Assembly: GCA_946406115.1 (NCBI GenBank)
Contig: OX291550.1
Location: 25,954,722 to 26,018,721 of the forward strand
Length of the DNA stretch: 64,000 bases
Source of the DNA: Apoda limacodes
Lineage: Eukaryota; Arthropoda; Insecta; Lepidoptera; Limacodidae
Direction: 5' to 3'
Both the position numbers and the translations under genes were made by a program. Of this stretch, positions 10,351 to 21,100 are shown one piece after another. Numbering within the stretch: the first letter of the stretch is position 1; every line of letters starts with the position of its first letter. Below the pieces are notes generated by a model. The model had not been told where the DNA came from. It saw only the letters and a list, made by a program, of their open reading frames with translations, and made no database searches.

Positions 10351-11451
10351 TAGAGTTATAAATAATTTGTGTATTGTTAAATCAATGAACTTAGGGTTTA
10401 AATTGTATATAGTATAAATTATTTTGTGTTATACAGTGGTATAACAATTTAGACAATACTAGTTTGAGACAAAAGTGTTTGTGCTGTGTAGTGATAAATC
10501 TTGTGCCTTATTAATTTATTTTAGATGATGTTTAAGAAGTGTGTTAGGTGAGTCACATCTGTATTTTTTATTTATTACTTGCTTTGGTATACACACCTTA
10601 CACTATATCTTCAGGTGTACTAAATAGATTTAGAAGAAACATAGTTTAGATTTTAAGTTAAACCCTTTGCTAACAAACAGTGAAAACCTTTAATTCAATG
10701 AAAAGTCTTGATGTTAAATGATACAATTTTAAAATACTCAACAACAGAAAAGCTGACAAAAAGACTAGAACTATTATTTAATAGTATCATTTAGGATTTA
10801 GATTACTATGACAAAATATACATATTTTAAGAATCATTATGATGAGCCTTTCCATATAATACCCATATTGCAGAATTTCAAAAAAACACAAAAAAACAAG
10901 GCAACAAACAAAAATGAAAAATGTAAGAAACAGCTGTATGACATAAGACCTATTAAATTAAATCAAATCAAACTATATTTATTCAAGAAGGTTTCTGAGA
11001 ACTCTTTTGAATCATCAAAACAATCTAAACAATGTTAATTTCTGTCAATGAGACCTGGCAAGAAGTTCTATTTAAAGAAATAATACTATACTTTGTTAAT
11101 CAACTAACAAGTATACAATCAACCTGTCACAACAAATCCAAACACACACACAGACATCCAAGACCAAGACTGTAAGGCCAGAAATTAAATATGGGGGTTC
11201 AAACTCTGGATCAAATAATTTTGTTTATACAAAATGATAACCTTATTCTGAAATTAAGGGGGACTGGGGGAGGTTGGACAGTCACACCCGCCCGTGGCTA
11301 TGTAGAAGCAGATATGCATGTCTGCAAAAAACATAGTATCTGCTCTTGCAGTTGGGTATAAATATACATACACATCAAGTTAGCAGATCACATATCGTTT
11401 ATCACATATTTGATACTCTTTCGCGTTTTTTAATGAGCTGAACCAAACTTC
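10351..11451 (+). other. domeless 3' flank, probably 3' UTR in part
   Basis: AT-rich sequence after the receptor stop. A frame at 10808-11038 (about 76 codons) is lysine/asparagine-rich and looks like chance translation of AT-rich DNA. No clear AATAAA lies close to the stop codon, so the transcript end is not defined. Confidence 0.4.
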
Positions 11452-12112
11452 TTTGTAGGGTTCCGTACCCGAAGGGTAATTCGTAATAGTTCCTCTGCTG
11501 TCCGTCCGTCCGTCCGTCTGTCACCAGGCTGTATCTTATGAACCCTGATAGTTAGACAGTTGAAATGTTCACAGAAGATGTATTTCTATTGCCGCTATTA
11601 CAACAAATAATAAAAAATAGAATAAAATAAATATTTAAGGGAGCTCCCATACAACAATTTATAATAATTAATTTTAATAATAATTATAACAATTTTTTTG
11701 CTCGATTTTGCTCGATATTGCTATCGGCAACAGGTAGACGCTTCGCGCGTCTGTTTATTTAGTTAATGAGGTGCTTCATACGCCTAAACCCCGTAATCGG
11801 ACCTTGTGCGTGCGAGGGGTTAAAATATGATAAGGTAAATTTTCTTTATTGCACAATTTGAAATAGAAATAAAATAAAAAAAGTACAAATAGGCGACCTT
11901 ATCACTAAAAAGCGATCTCTACCAGGCAAACCTTTGGTAAGAGTAAAATACAAAGAGAAGTAGGTGGTGCACAGAATATTAAGTTATATAGTCACTTTAA
12001 AAATCAAAAATTAAATTAAAATAAAACAAACGTGATTTTTTTGCCAATTTTTATAGATAATGGTACGGAACCCTTCGTGCGAGAGTCCGACTCGCTCTTG
12101 GCCGATTTTTTA
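11452..12112 (+). repeat. Lepidopteran interspersed repeat, GGTTCCGTACC family, copy 1
   Basis: It starts GGGTTCCGTACCCGAAGGG and contains a (GTCC)n run at 11498-11515 and CAGGCTGTATCTTATGAACC. It ends with GGTACGGAACCCTTCGTGCG and GAGTCCGACTCG...TTGGCCGATTTTTT. The 11-bp motif GGTTCCGTACC is repeated in inverted form near the two ends. A second long copy lies at 49256-49678 in the same orientation. The stretch 11750-12000 seems to hold a secondary insertion (GGCGACCTTATCACTAAAAAGC), also seen near 30672. No coding potential. I know this as a very common lepidopteran repeat; the class is not settled here. Confidence 0.7.
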
Positions 12113-12603
12113 TTTGTTATTGTTTTTTATTTTGTTTCTATTTTATTTGTAATTATATTGAAACATGTGCATGTTAAATAATTGTTATAGTGATTTGGTG
12201 ATTTGCTGTTAAACTACAATATCTTAATTAATAATTTAATCATTGTTTCCGGGGTTACCTTCCGTATTTTTGATGGGCTAGACTTCTTATTTTTAGTGAA
12301 AAAAAATAATTTTATAAAACCTATAGGTTCCCAAAAAATTATGATCTGCTAACTTTGATGAGTATTATTAATTTATTTCATTTTAAAGTGATTAAATAGA
12401 TGTTCATTTTTGTTTGAAGGTAGCCCTGACTCATTATATTTCCATGATTTGCGATTTTTATGGAAATTACCAATAAACAGGAAATATAAATTTTCTGTAT
12501 CAATATTAACATAAAATAACCAAACTATGAAAGGTGGTTTGGCACAGTATGATTTCATTATAGCACTGAAAATAATATGAATATTATTTGGTGAGTCAGA
12601 GCT

Positions 12604-12605
<2 letters not shown>
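12113..12605. other. Intergenic, no gene seen
   Basis: AT-rich sequence with no repeat match elsewhere in the window and no credible ORF. Confidence 0.4.
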
Positions 12606-12641
<36 letters not shown>

Positions 12642-14405
12642 CCACTAAGGTGGCAAACAAGCCTACGGTCCGCCTGATGGTAAGCGGTCACCGTAGCCTA
12701 TGGACGCTTGCAACACCAGGGGCATCACTCGCGCGTTGCCGACCCTTCAGAAATCTAATAACTTCTTTTTTGAAGAACCCCATACTGTAGTCCTTAGAGA
12801 AAACCTTGGCAGGGAGCTCATTCCACAACCCAAGGGTTCGCGGGAGGAAGTTTCTCTGAAACCGCACTGTTCGCGACCATTTTGGTTCCAAAGTGTGAGA
12901 ATGAATTCCCTGTCGATGGCGAGCGGTGCGATGGTAGAAAGTAGCCGTGGGCATCATTTCGAACAATTCCTCAGAACACAATCCATTGTACAAGCGGTAG
13001 AACACACACAGGGAGGCAAAGTCTCTCCTCAAACTTAAGGGCTCAATACCGCAAGTGAGTTTGGGATCGTCGACAATTCTCACAGCCCGTCGTTGAACCG
13101 AGTCAAAAGGGCCAAGCTGGTATCCGGGTGCACCCGCCCAGAGATGGCAGCAGTACTCCATATGGGGCCGGACTTGCGACTTGTAAAGTAGCAACCTTTG
13201 CCCCGACGTGAAGTACTGCTTCGCTCTGTTGAGTACACCAAGTTTTTTGGACGCCAGCTTTACCTTGTCTAGCAAATGATCTCGGAACTGAACATCGCTG
13301 GAGATGTCAACGCCAAGGATCCCAATGCTCTTAGAGATGGAGAGGGGAGTGTTCTGGAATTGTGGGACTACAGTGAATGGGGTTTTCTTAGCGGTGAACG
13401 CGCAGACTTGTGTCTTTGAAGGGTTGAATCGGACCAAGTTTTCCCGTCCCCAGTCAGAGATCTTGGACAGACCGATCTCGATTTGAGACACAAGTTCTTC
13501 ACGCTTTTCTTCCACAACGGAACGTGGGATGCTTGCACGGCCCGTGTAATAAGCGTCTCCAGTACTGTCATCTGCATAGCAATGTATGTTGTTGATGTCC
13601 AACATATCATTGATGTGCAGTAGAAACAGCGTAGGAGACAGCACAGAGCCTTGCGGGACACCAGCATTTATGTCCATGCTATCAGAGCAACTACCGTCAA
13701 CTACGGCTCGTATGCTTCTGCCGGACAAAAAGCTAGCCACCCATTTGCACAAACCCTCGGGCACTCCGTAAGAAGGCAACTTCGATAGAAGACCCCGGTG
13801 CCAGACCCGATCGAACGCCTTCGCTATGTCTAGGCTACATGCCAATGCCTCCCCCTGACTCTCAATGGCTAGTGCCCATCGGTGTGTGAGATACACTAGA
13901 AGGTCACCAGTTGAGCGACCGTGGCGAAAGCCATATTGACGGTCACTGATCAGGTCGTGTTTTTCTAGGTATCTCAAAAGCTGTGTGTTGATCACACGCT
14001 CCATCACCTTGGAGAGGAGAGAGGTTATAGCGATAGGCCTGTAATTCGATGGATCTGATCTATCGCCCTTTTTGGGCACCGGGTGCACATTTGCAGTCTT
14101 CCATGAAGACGGAAATTGCCTAGTGTGGTAGGAAAGCGTGAAGAGGCGCGTGAGTACAGGACATAACTCAGGAGCACACTGCTTAAGCACCACTGCTGGT
14201 ATGCCGTCTGGCCCACTCGACTTATGAACGTCTAGGGAAAGCAACGCCCGCCGGACCTCGCGCTGTGTTATAGTGATTTCCGGCATGGTCTTACCGCACC
14301 ACGGTAAAGTAGGTGGTACAGCGCCTTCGTCGTTCACATTCGAGTTAGAGGCAAAGAGACTGCCCAATAGATCGGCTTTCTCTTTTGCACTGTGGGTAAA
14401 CATTG
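12606..14405 (-). mobile_element. 5'-truncated non-LTR retrotransposon (LINE)
   Basis: The minus-strand element ends in a 33-base poly(T) as read on the plus strand (12606-12638), which is its poly(A) tail. Its 3' region carries ATACCACTAAGGTGGCAAAC. It contains only the reverse-transcriptase half of ORF2; the endonuclease part is missing, so it was truncated at the 5' end on insertion. Fragments of the same 3' end occur at 20180-20495, 25395-25515, 55928-56040 and 60880-60960. No target duplication was found by eye. The intact frame and long homopolymer tail suggest recent insertion. Confidence 0.85.
12688..14403 (-). CDS. Reverse transcriptase of a non-LTR retrotransposon (partial ORF2)
   Basis: 571 codons without a break. 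The order of motifs is that of a LINE reverse transcriptase: SSGPDGIPAVVLK, YRPIAITSLLSKVMERV, DIAKAFDRVWH (first catalytic Asp region), AGVPQGSVLSPTLF and the catalytic CYADDST box. The thumb/connection region follows (ILGVDIS, RPHMEYCCHLWAG, RRAVRIV), then a C-terminal tail with LGLWNELPAKVFS. The N-terminal endonuclease domain is absent and a stop lies immediately upstream of the apparent Met, so this Met is only the first in-frame ATG of a truncated copy. The clade within the Jockey/CR1/R1-like group cannot be assigned by eye. It lies antisense to the WASH gene that starts about 340 bp away. Confidence 0.9.
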   Translation of the reverse strand: MFTHSAKEKADLLGSLFASNSNVNDEGAVPPTLPWCGKTMPEITITQREVRRALLSLDVHKSSGPDGIPAVVLKQCAPELCPVLTRLFTLSYHTRQFPSSWKTANVHPVPKKGDRSDPSNYRPIAITSLLSKVMERVINTQLLRYLEKHDLISDRQYGFRHGRSTGDLLVYLTHRWALAIESQGEALACSLDIAKAFDRVWHRGLLSKLPSYGVPEGLCKWVASFLSGRSIRAVVDGSCSDSMDINAGVPQGSVLSPTLFLLHINDMLDINNIHCYADDSTGDAYYTGRASIPRSVVEEKREELVSQIEIGLSKISDWGRENLVRFNPSKTQVCAFTAKKTPFTVVPQFQNTPLSISKSIGILGVDISSDVQFRDHLLDKVKLASKKLGVLNRAKQYFTSGQRLLLYKSQVRPHMEYCCHLWAGAPGYQLGPFDSVQRRAVRIVDDPKLTCGIEPLSLRRDFASLCVFYRLYNGLCSEELFEMMPTATFYHRTARHRQGIHSHTLEPKWSRTVRFQRNFLPRTLGLWNELPAKVFSKDYSMGFFKKEVIRFLKGRQRASDAPGVASVHRLR

Positions 14406-14741
14406 TCTACTAGGATGCTTGGAGTGCCCGATTTTGAACAATTAACTGCTCTATAAAACCCTTCAATGCCTAATAGTGTAACTGCTAGCTGGAAAGGTAA
14501 TAGCTAGTAGTAAGTAACATAAGAAGAAGAAAAAAATCCAGAATAAAATTATGAACCTTTTTTTGAAGCCTTTAAATATTTTTCATTGTCTACCACTTTA
14601 GTCTTAACAATTAAATTTTAAGACCTACACATGGGTGGCTATAGATGTACTATTTTATATCTGTATTTAAGGTGATAATATTTATGGAGTAACTTAACTT
14701 ATTGCATGACATTGTTGCAGATAATTTAAAATAAAGAAATC
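14406..14741 (+). other. Upstream flank or intron of WASHC1, with a splice acceptor at 14720
   Basis: TTGTTGCAG ends at 14720, leaving 21 bp of likely 5' UTR before the ATG. This suggests an untranslated first exon further upstream, not located. If that exon lies before the LINE, the LINE sits inside a 5' UTR intron. Confidence 0.4.
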
Positions 14742-15113
14742 ATGGAAGGTATTTACAAAGTCAATTTAATACCATCTGATCTGAGTACAGAAGAAACAAT
14801 ACACCAGATTGCAGGCACACTTGATAATCTCAATGGGATAGTCGAAGATGTGTTTACACGTCTATCTGATAGAATTAAACAGAACATGGATAAAACCACT
14901 GAACTTGGTCATAGAATAGAACTGTCAAAGACCAAGATGGAAAAGCTAATTGGCACTCAAAATGCAATCAAAGTATTTTCTAGCGCCAAATATCCTGCTT
15001 CAATTACTCATGAACCTTATCGGTCAGTTTTTGGACCAGATGGATATAAGCATGAGTCAAAGAAAGTTCAACTTAGCTATAAGGCTCCGGCAGCTAATGA
15101 GAAAGATGTGCAG
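14742..15113 (+). CDS. WASHC1: WASHC1 coding exon 1
   Basis: Encodes residues 1-124, starting MEGIYKVNLIPSDLS. It ends ..KDVQ at a CAG|GTAATA donor, phase 0. This is the start of the WASH homology domain. Reading through the donor hits a stop after a few codons, which supports splicing here. Confidence 0.92.
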
Positions 15114-18100
15114 GTAATAACAGTTTGTTGCTGAATGCTCCAATATTAACTAAAATAGAAAAATTAAAATAGTTTCCTCTAGTATTATGACTAATATAGA
15201 CGCGCCGTAGGTTCCACGCCACCATATAATATACGATAATAAACAACAAAACAAAAGTGCATAGTGGCCAATGACTGACCACACAAGCATTGCTTTACTT
15301 CGCATATCGTTTCTAATAACCAAATGTTGATGGGCCATTAGTATGTTTCTCTTAATTACAATCTGGACTATTTTCGCTAAATGGCGCTTGTATGGTTATC
15401 TACACTTGTAATAACGCGAATTGTTTCTTTTTTAACGTAGGCTAAGTAATATGGCCAAGTTGGCACCCTTTGGGTTCGGAGCCCTAAAATGACACTGTCC
15501 TGTAGTATTGGACCATCGCTTTCGTTGCACTTTTATAATTTCAGTCAGCCTTTGTTGAACAGAATTTATTTCCCATAAATTAGATTAATGATTATTTTTT
15601 CTTTTTAGGAAAAATTGCATTTTTACCATGTCAAAGTTGGTAAACCTAAAAATATGTTACCCAAGCCCAATATCAGTTTGAATGAAGTCTTTAACACTAT
15701 AACGACAGTGGGCGAACTGTTGATCTTTAACACTGATGAGAGCCCATACTTTGAAGGTATGAGTAAGACACTCACTTATACTCCAAGGGTCAATTCCAGT
15801 CCAGAAAATAAACAATTGTTGGAAGCTGCACCGTCTTCAATCATGAGACGAGATTTGTTAAAGAGAGAAGTTGATGAATACATGTATGCACCAGGAATGG
15901 GAATGGTAAGGGAATTAGTTTTGAAAATAACAGTACAAACCACTATTTATTATATATAAATTTGAGACATTACAAACTTTCAATTGTTGCGGCGAACAGA
16001 TAACATTTCTCGTTATATCTTCGTTTCACCAATGATGGTATTCCGACCAACGACAGTATAACAACATATATATGTAATTCAACTTTTTTTGCCTTACTGG
16101 AAATCAAACCCAAAACATTCGACATAGCAGTCTAACTTATTACAAATTCTGTCACGGTCCGCCAGTTGGTTATCTTTAAAAAGATGATTTTAGTGAATAT
16201 TCTTGTATAATATTTATTTAATTTTTAGTCAGACTCCTGACTTGAACAATGATATATTTTATGCAGGTCCCAGAACTAGAGATGCCTCTGGATCTACCAC
16301 ACTTGCCGGGAATTGCCGGAGACGTCCAATTCTTAATAACTAATGAAGGCTCAATTGCTCCCTCTGCCATCACATCACCCATTTCGCCCGTGATATCCTT
16401 GCCGGAGGAATTGCCAGATCTGAAAGAGTTGCCGAATTTGAAAGAACTTCCGGACGTGGGTTTGCCGGCGAGCCAGACCATTTTGTCAGTTGCACCGCTC
16501 GCTGCTGCGCCCGCTGTGTCTAGTGCTCCTAGTGGTCCCCCGCCACCTCCACCTCCGGCTCCGCCACCGCCGCCGCCCCCTCCGCCACCAGAGCCTCAGG
16601 TCCCAACAGACAATATAAGGTAAGCTTAGCGTAATTTTTTTACTTTCTATAGGTTAATAACGTACATTTTTCAAGGGTTCCATACCCAAATCACATAAGA
16701 TATAATTTAAGATATAATATAATCCTTTTATAATTTTTCTTTCTTATGGCAGAGTCTCATAATTCTAACATCTTTTCATCAATTGTGATGAACCTTTAAA
16801 GGCAGAATTTCTTATGTAAACCACCATAACCTTACTAAAAATTATTAAGGGGAAAATCTATGTATTCAATATATAACTAAGGATTGAATTTCTTTTTCTC
16901 TCATTCTACTTTGTAGGTGTCGTCGGATAGGTTTAAGTGTAGGTAACTAAGGGTTTTTAAGTGACGCTTTCTCTTAATTAGGTGTATATTTTGCTAGTTA
17001 TTATGCTCTCAAAGGGATACAATTTATCTTTTTGACCATGTGTTTTAAAAATTTGAATAAGATCACAATAATGAACTAAAACCATAAGTACATGTTTTTG
17101 CTGAAGACGTACGGAACGGAACAGAGGTGGTCCATGCGTTTAGGGTTAGAGGTTTTTCTTAAAAACTACAAGACTGATTGCGTTGTAATTTTTTGCATTT
17201 AGAAAAGGTTTTTAGACATGTTATACGATCAGGAGGCGCTGCAGCAGCCAGGGTTATCAGCGCTTTCATCGTTAAGATGAATTTTTTGTAAGACAGTGAC
17301 ATAACGATTCTCTGAAAAGGTTCTCTTAATAACTATGAAGCAAAATTAAAGATGTTGAAAAAACTCTAAAAATCTAAAATAAATTTAATCATTTTTTTGT
17401 AGAACCCCCGAATAAAAGGAGGAGTACTTAAAAATAATTCTAGAAAATAATGGTACGGCTGTTCGCCTTGCGTTCGTGACTTCCTTGATTACAAATCTAA
17501 GGAAATCCGTCGGGGCTGCTATTTTCTGCTCTAAAAGATCTAAAATTTTGCAGTTTTATGAGGTGACTGATTGAAATTACGTTGGGTACGTAAATTAAGG
17601 TTGGCTTTAATTGATATAAATTACGCTTTATTTATATCATAAATATTATGCATATATACGATACACAATAGTTTTTCATCACACTTACTCGTAAACAACG
17701 TCCTTACGTGTATGCAAAGCGGGTGCTAACCTTAACTACTCCCTCGGGCTTTTTCTTTATAAATTTTATTTCTGTTAGCAAAGCACGCATTCATATGACT
17801 CACGGGCGGTAATAACTCGCCGGCTCTATCAAGTATGTATAAGAGTGTACAGTTGTTTAAGTATGTTTAAATCTCTGACGCCGGCGTTGTTTTCTCTACT
17901 TTTTTGCTGGATATTTCAATTGTGTTTCAAACTTAAACTCACCAGAGTTTATTTTATTTATTTACTCGCAAATGTGATGAAAAACATTGTGTGTAACACG
18001 GACGGTACGGAAATTGCAAACTCAAGTCCTTAAAGCATTTGGCCTTAGGCCTAAGGCTTCTACTATGGCTACTATTCTATACTCCTAATTTTGATTAAAA

Positions 18101-21100
18101 TTGATAAATTGACGGTTTTTCCTACGTCTACTGCTCCTTAAGAGAGAAGTAAACATTATATTTTGATAAACAATGGGGTTAAAATCCAAGTAAGGCATTG
18201 TCAAAACGATCCGCTAGGCTTCTTCTACCAACTAATTTGGCGCCTCCTACGATTGGTACCTAATTAGTGATCTGCAGATTTTTAGCCCCATAAATGTAAA
18301 CGGACACTTCAGTTATTTCCAAACTTAGATCTTACACAACAAATGTAACTTAACGCGCTATTTTACTTAATTGCTTTCGGAGAATGCTTATTTAATTAGT
18401 TAAATTTTTATTAAATTACTTTTCATTTGCACGTACTTACGTTATCGCTGTTTTAATCCGAGTACGGTAAAGCCAAAAGAAGGAGGGTATATGTCTTTAG
18501 TCGGTATATATGTTAAGAGGGCGATATATATTCCTGTGTTTCTAATATTGTATATGTAAATGCACTATTAATCATTACATAATGTCATATAGGTACATTA
18601 CTATGAGATATATATGTTACAAACTTCTTAAGTAATTTATAACGTTATGACGCCTTGAAACTTTTAATTTTTTGTATGGAATATAACGTTATTACCGTTT
18701 TGTAGTCACATTTTTTGACTTTTTGCAACAATTTAGAGTCAATGCACTAGATAACAAGCTCTTCTAATTATTTAATCAATTTTCATTTCAATCAAATGCG
18801 CAACACGCTTTAAAAATTTGCACAAGTGTTGAAACAATGGTCACTTCCAGATTTTTCATTGCATTAAATACAATAAATGAAAATCACTCATTTAGGTTAT
18901 GCACTAGACAAAAGCAAGTTTTAAAACATATATTTTTTTCAATCCTTTAGATGCTATAGCTTAGCCACAAAATTTGCAGAAAAAATGCGTATTTTCGCGG
19001 TCTAGCCTATTACGCAGTCTTAATCTGTTCCCTCATATTACTTCTTAACAACGCATCATAAAGACAAATGCCTATCGTTAGAATCTTTTTGTTGGTCTGC
19101 TGGTTATAGGCTATGTAACGTCACACTAAGTTTAAATATGACGCCCTCTAGAGAACATAATTATGTGCCTGGTGGAATATCAAATGAAAGGGCTTGAAAC
19201 TTAGCACATATCACAAATATGTATATTTTTAGCTGTTGTTCGCTGCGTTGTTTGCATTAACTAGAGAATTGTAGCTTTTGTATTACAAACTTGTCGTGTA
19301 CTCATCGGCACTGCACAAACTACGCAGAAATAGAACCCTATAATTATTATAAAAATAGGTTAAGAAACTAAAATTCGACTATGAAAAAATTGCAGTGGTA
19401 TGCGATCACGGCTATATATCCTCTAGTTAATTTTAAACTTTCGCGTTTTTCACTCATTATTATTTTAGAACTCAGGGTCTTAACGTTTAAAGCACGTTTT
19501 CGTATACGTACTTACGTGCATCGCGTTAAGACCCCGAGTTCTATAATAATAATATATATACTCTAGTTCGTATAGATCTGAATTTCGGACAAGAATATTT
19601 TCTTGTTTCGTACATTTTTGTACAAAATACTGTTTTTATTACAACTAATTCGTATTAGAAAAACATAAGAAGTTGGTTATTACCATCTCAATGACGCATC
19701 CTAATATTTTTTGTAATTGATTCGATGTCAGAAAGTTGGTGCAATACTTAGTGAAAAAAAAAAGGAAAAAGTCAGTTTATTTCTGTACTTTTTTGTTCCG
19801 TGTTGTTATTGTATTTTATGAATGTATTGCGATTCGTTGCAAAAAACGATGTACTTACGTATGTATATATCTACAAAAAAAGTTATTGTATTCAATTAAC
19901 TTTTTTGTCTAGTCGCTGTGGGGATTTTATTAGTCAAATTTCGAGTTGAATAACTTGCTTCAGTATGAAGTTATCCTTAATATTTAAATGTATTTACACA
20001 TGCTGTAGCTCTTGACCAAGTAGCATTCGTCGGAAACGATATGCGAAGTTCAGCAACGACGGGCTTGGTCAGTACCTGGATGTGACCGCCTAGTGGCACA
20101 TTTTTTTTCTAAGCTTCTCCGTGCTTCGGAGTGCACATCAAACCGCCGCCAGTCCTGGCGGTTGTTATATTATGATAGCGGTTAAGTCAAATCAGAAGCC
20201 TAATGGGTGGTTTCAAAACTCTGACAGTCGAGTGGCCAAATGTTCGCCAACTCGCACTGGGACAGCGTGATGGAGTATGGCCTAAACCTCCTTCTTCAAC
20301 GCTTTTCGTTGCCCCGGCAGTGAGGCGTTTAAAGGCTGAGGCCAGCAACAGATCCCTGCTAAGGTTTTCTCCAAGGACTACAGTATGAGTTTTTCAAGCA
20401 ATCTTAAATCTTCTTATTAGATTTCTGAAGGGTCGGCAACAGACGATCAGGAGTACCGTAAGCATGTTTGCCACCTTAGTGGTATAAAAAAAACATACAT
20501 ATGTACATATCTGATGTAAAATGTAGTACGGATTTTCAGAATACTCGTTACAGGCTGATTTTTTTCAGTTTCTTACGGCAACCTTGTCGGAGTGGATAAT
20601 TAATAGAAAATACCTATGTAGGCTTTTACAAAACTGGTACAAATACGTACTTATACCTTTTTTTTGTAAATACATACATAGAAAACACTCAAGACAAACA
20701 CAAATGCGAGTTTCGAATCGACGCCCTCTCGACCTCTGCTAACAAGGCAATTTATAGTAAAGGCTGTGAAGCAACAAATTTAATAAAAAAATAGCTATAT
20801 TGATTCCCTCAAGAATATAAAAAAAAATTTTTGTTTTTATTCGACGTTTTAAAACGACTCCCTCGCAGTCTAGTTGGTAGTGTGGCCGGCTGCCGTGCAG
20901 AGAGCGTGAGTTTGATTCCCTTACTGGACAAACATTTATGTGATAAATATTTGTGTTCGTCTTAAGTCTAGGTGTATTATTGTATGATATGTATATATTT
21001 ACAAAAAAAAAGTAATATATACATACATCTATATTATTGTATCTGTTGTCCGGTATCCATAATACAAGCCCTGCTTACTTTGGGGCCAGACGGCGCTGTG

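Noticed and set aside
10808..11038. A small gene after domeless
   Set aside because: Lys/Asn/Gln-rich translation of AT-rich DNA, no domain, and it lies in the likely 3' UTR.
12700..13038. Plus-strand frames over the LINE
   Set aside because: Antisense shadows of the intact reverse-transcriptase frame.
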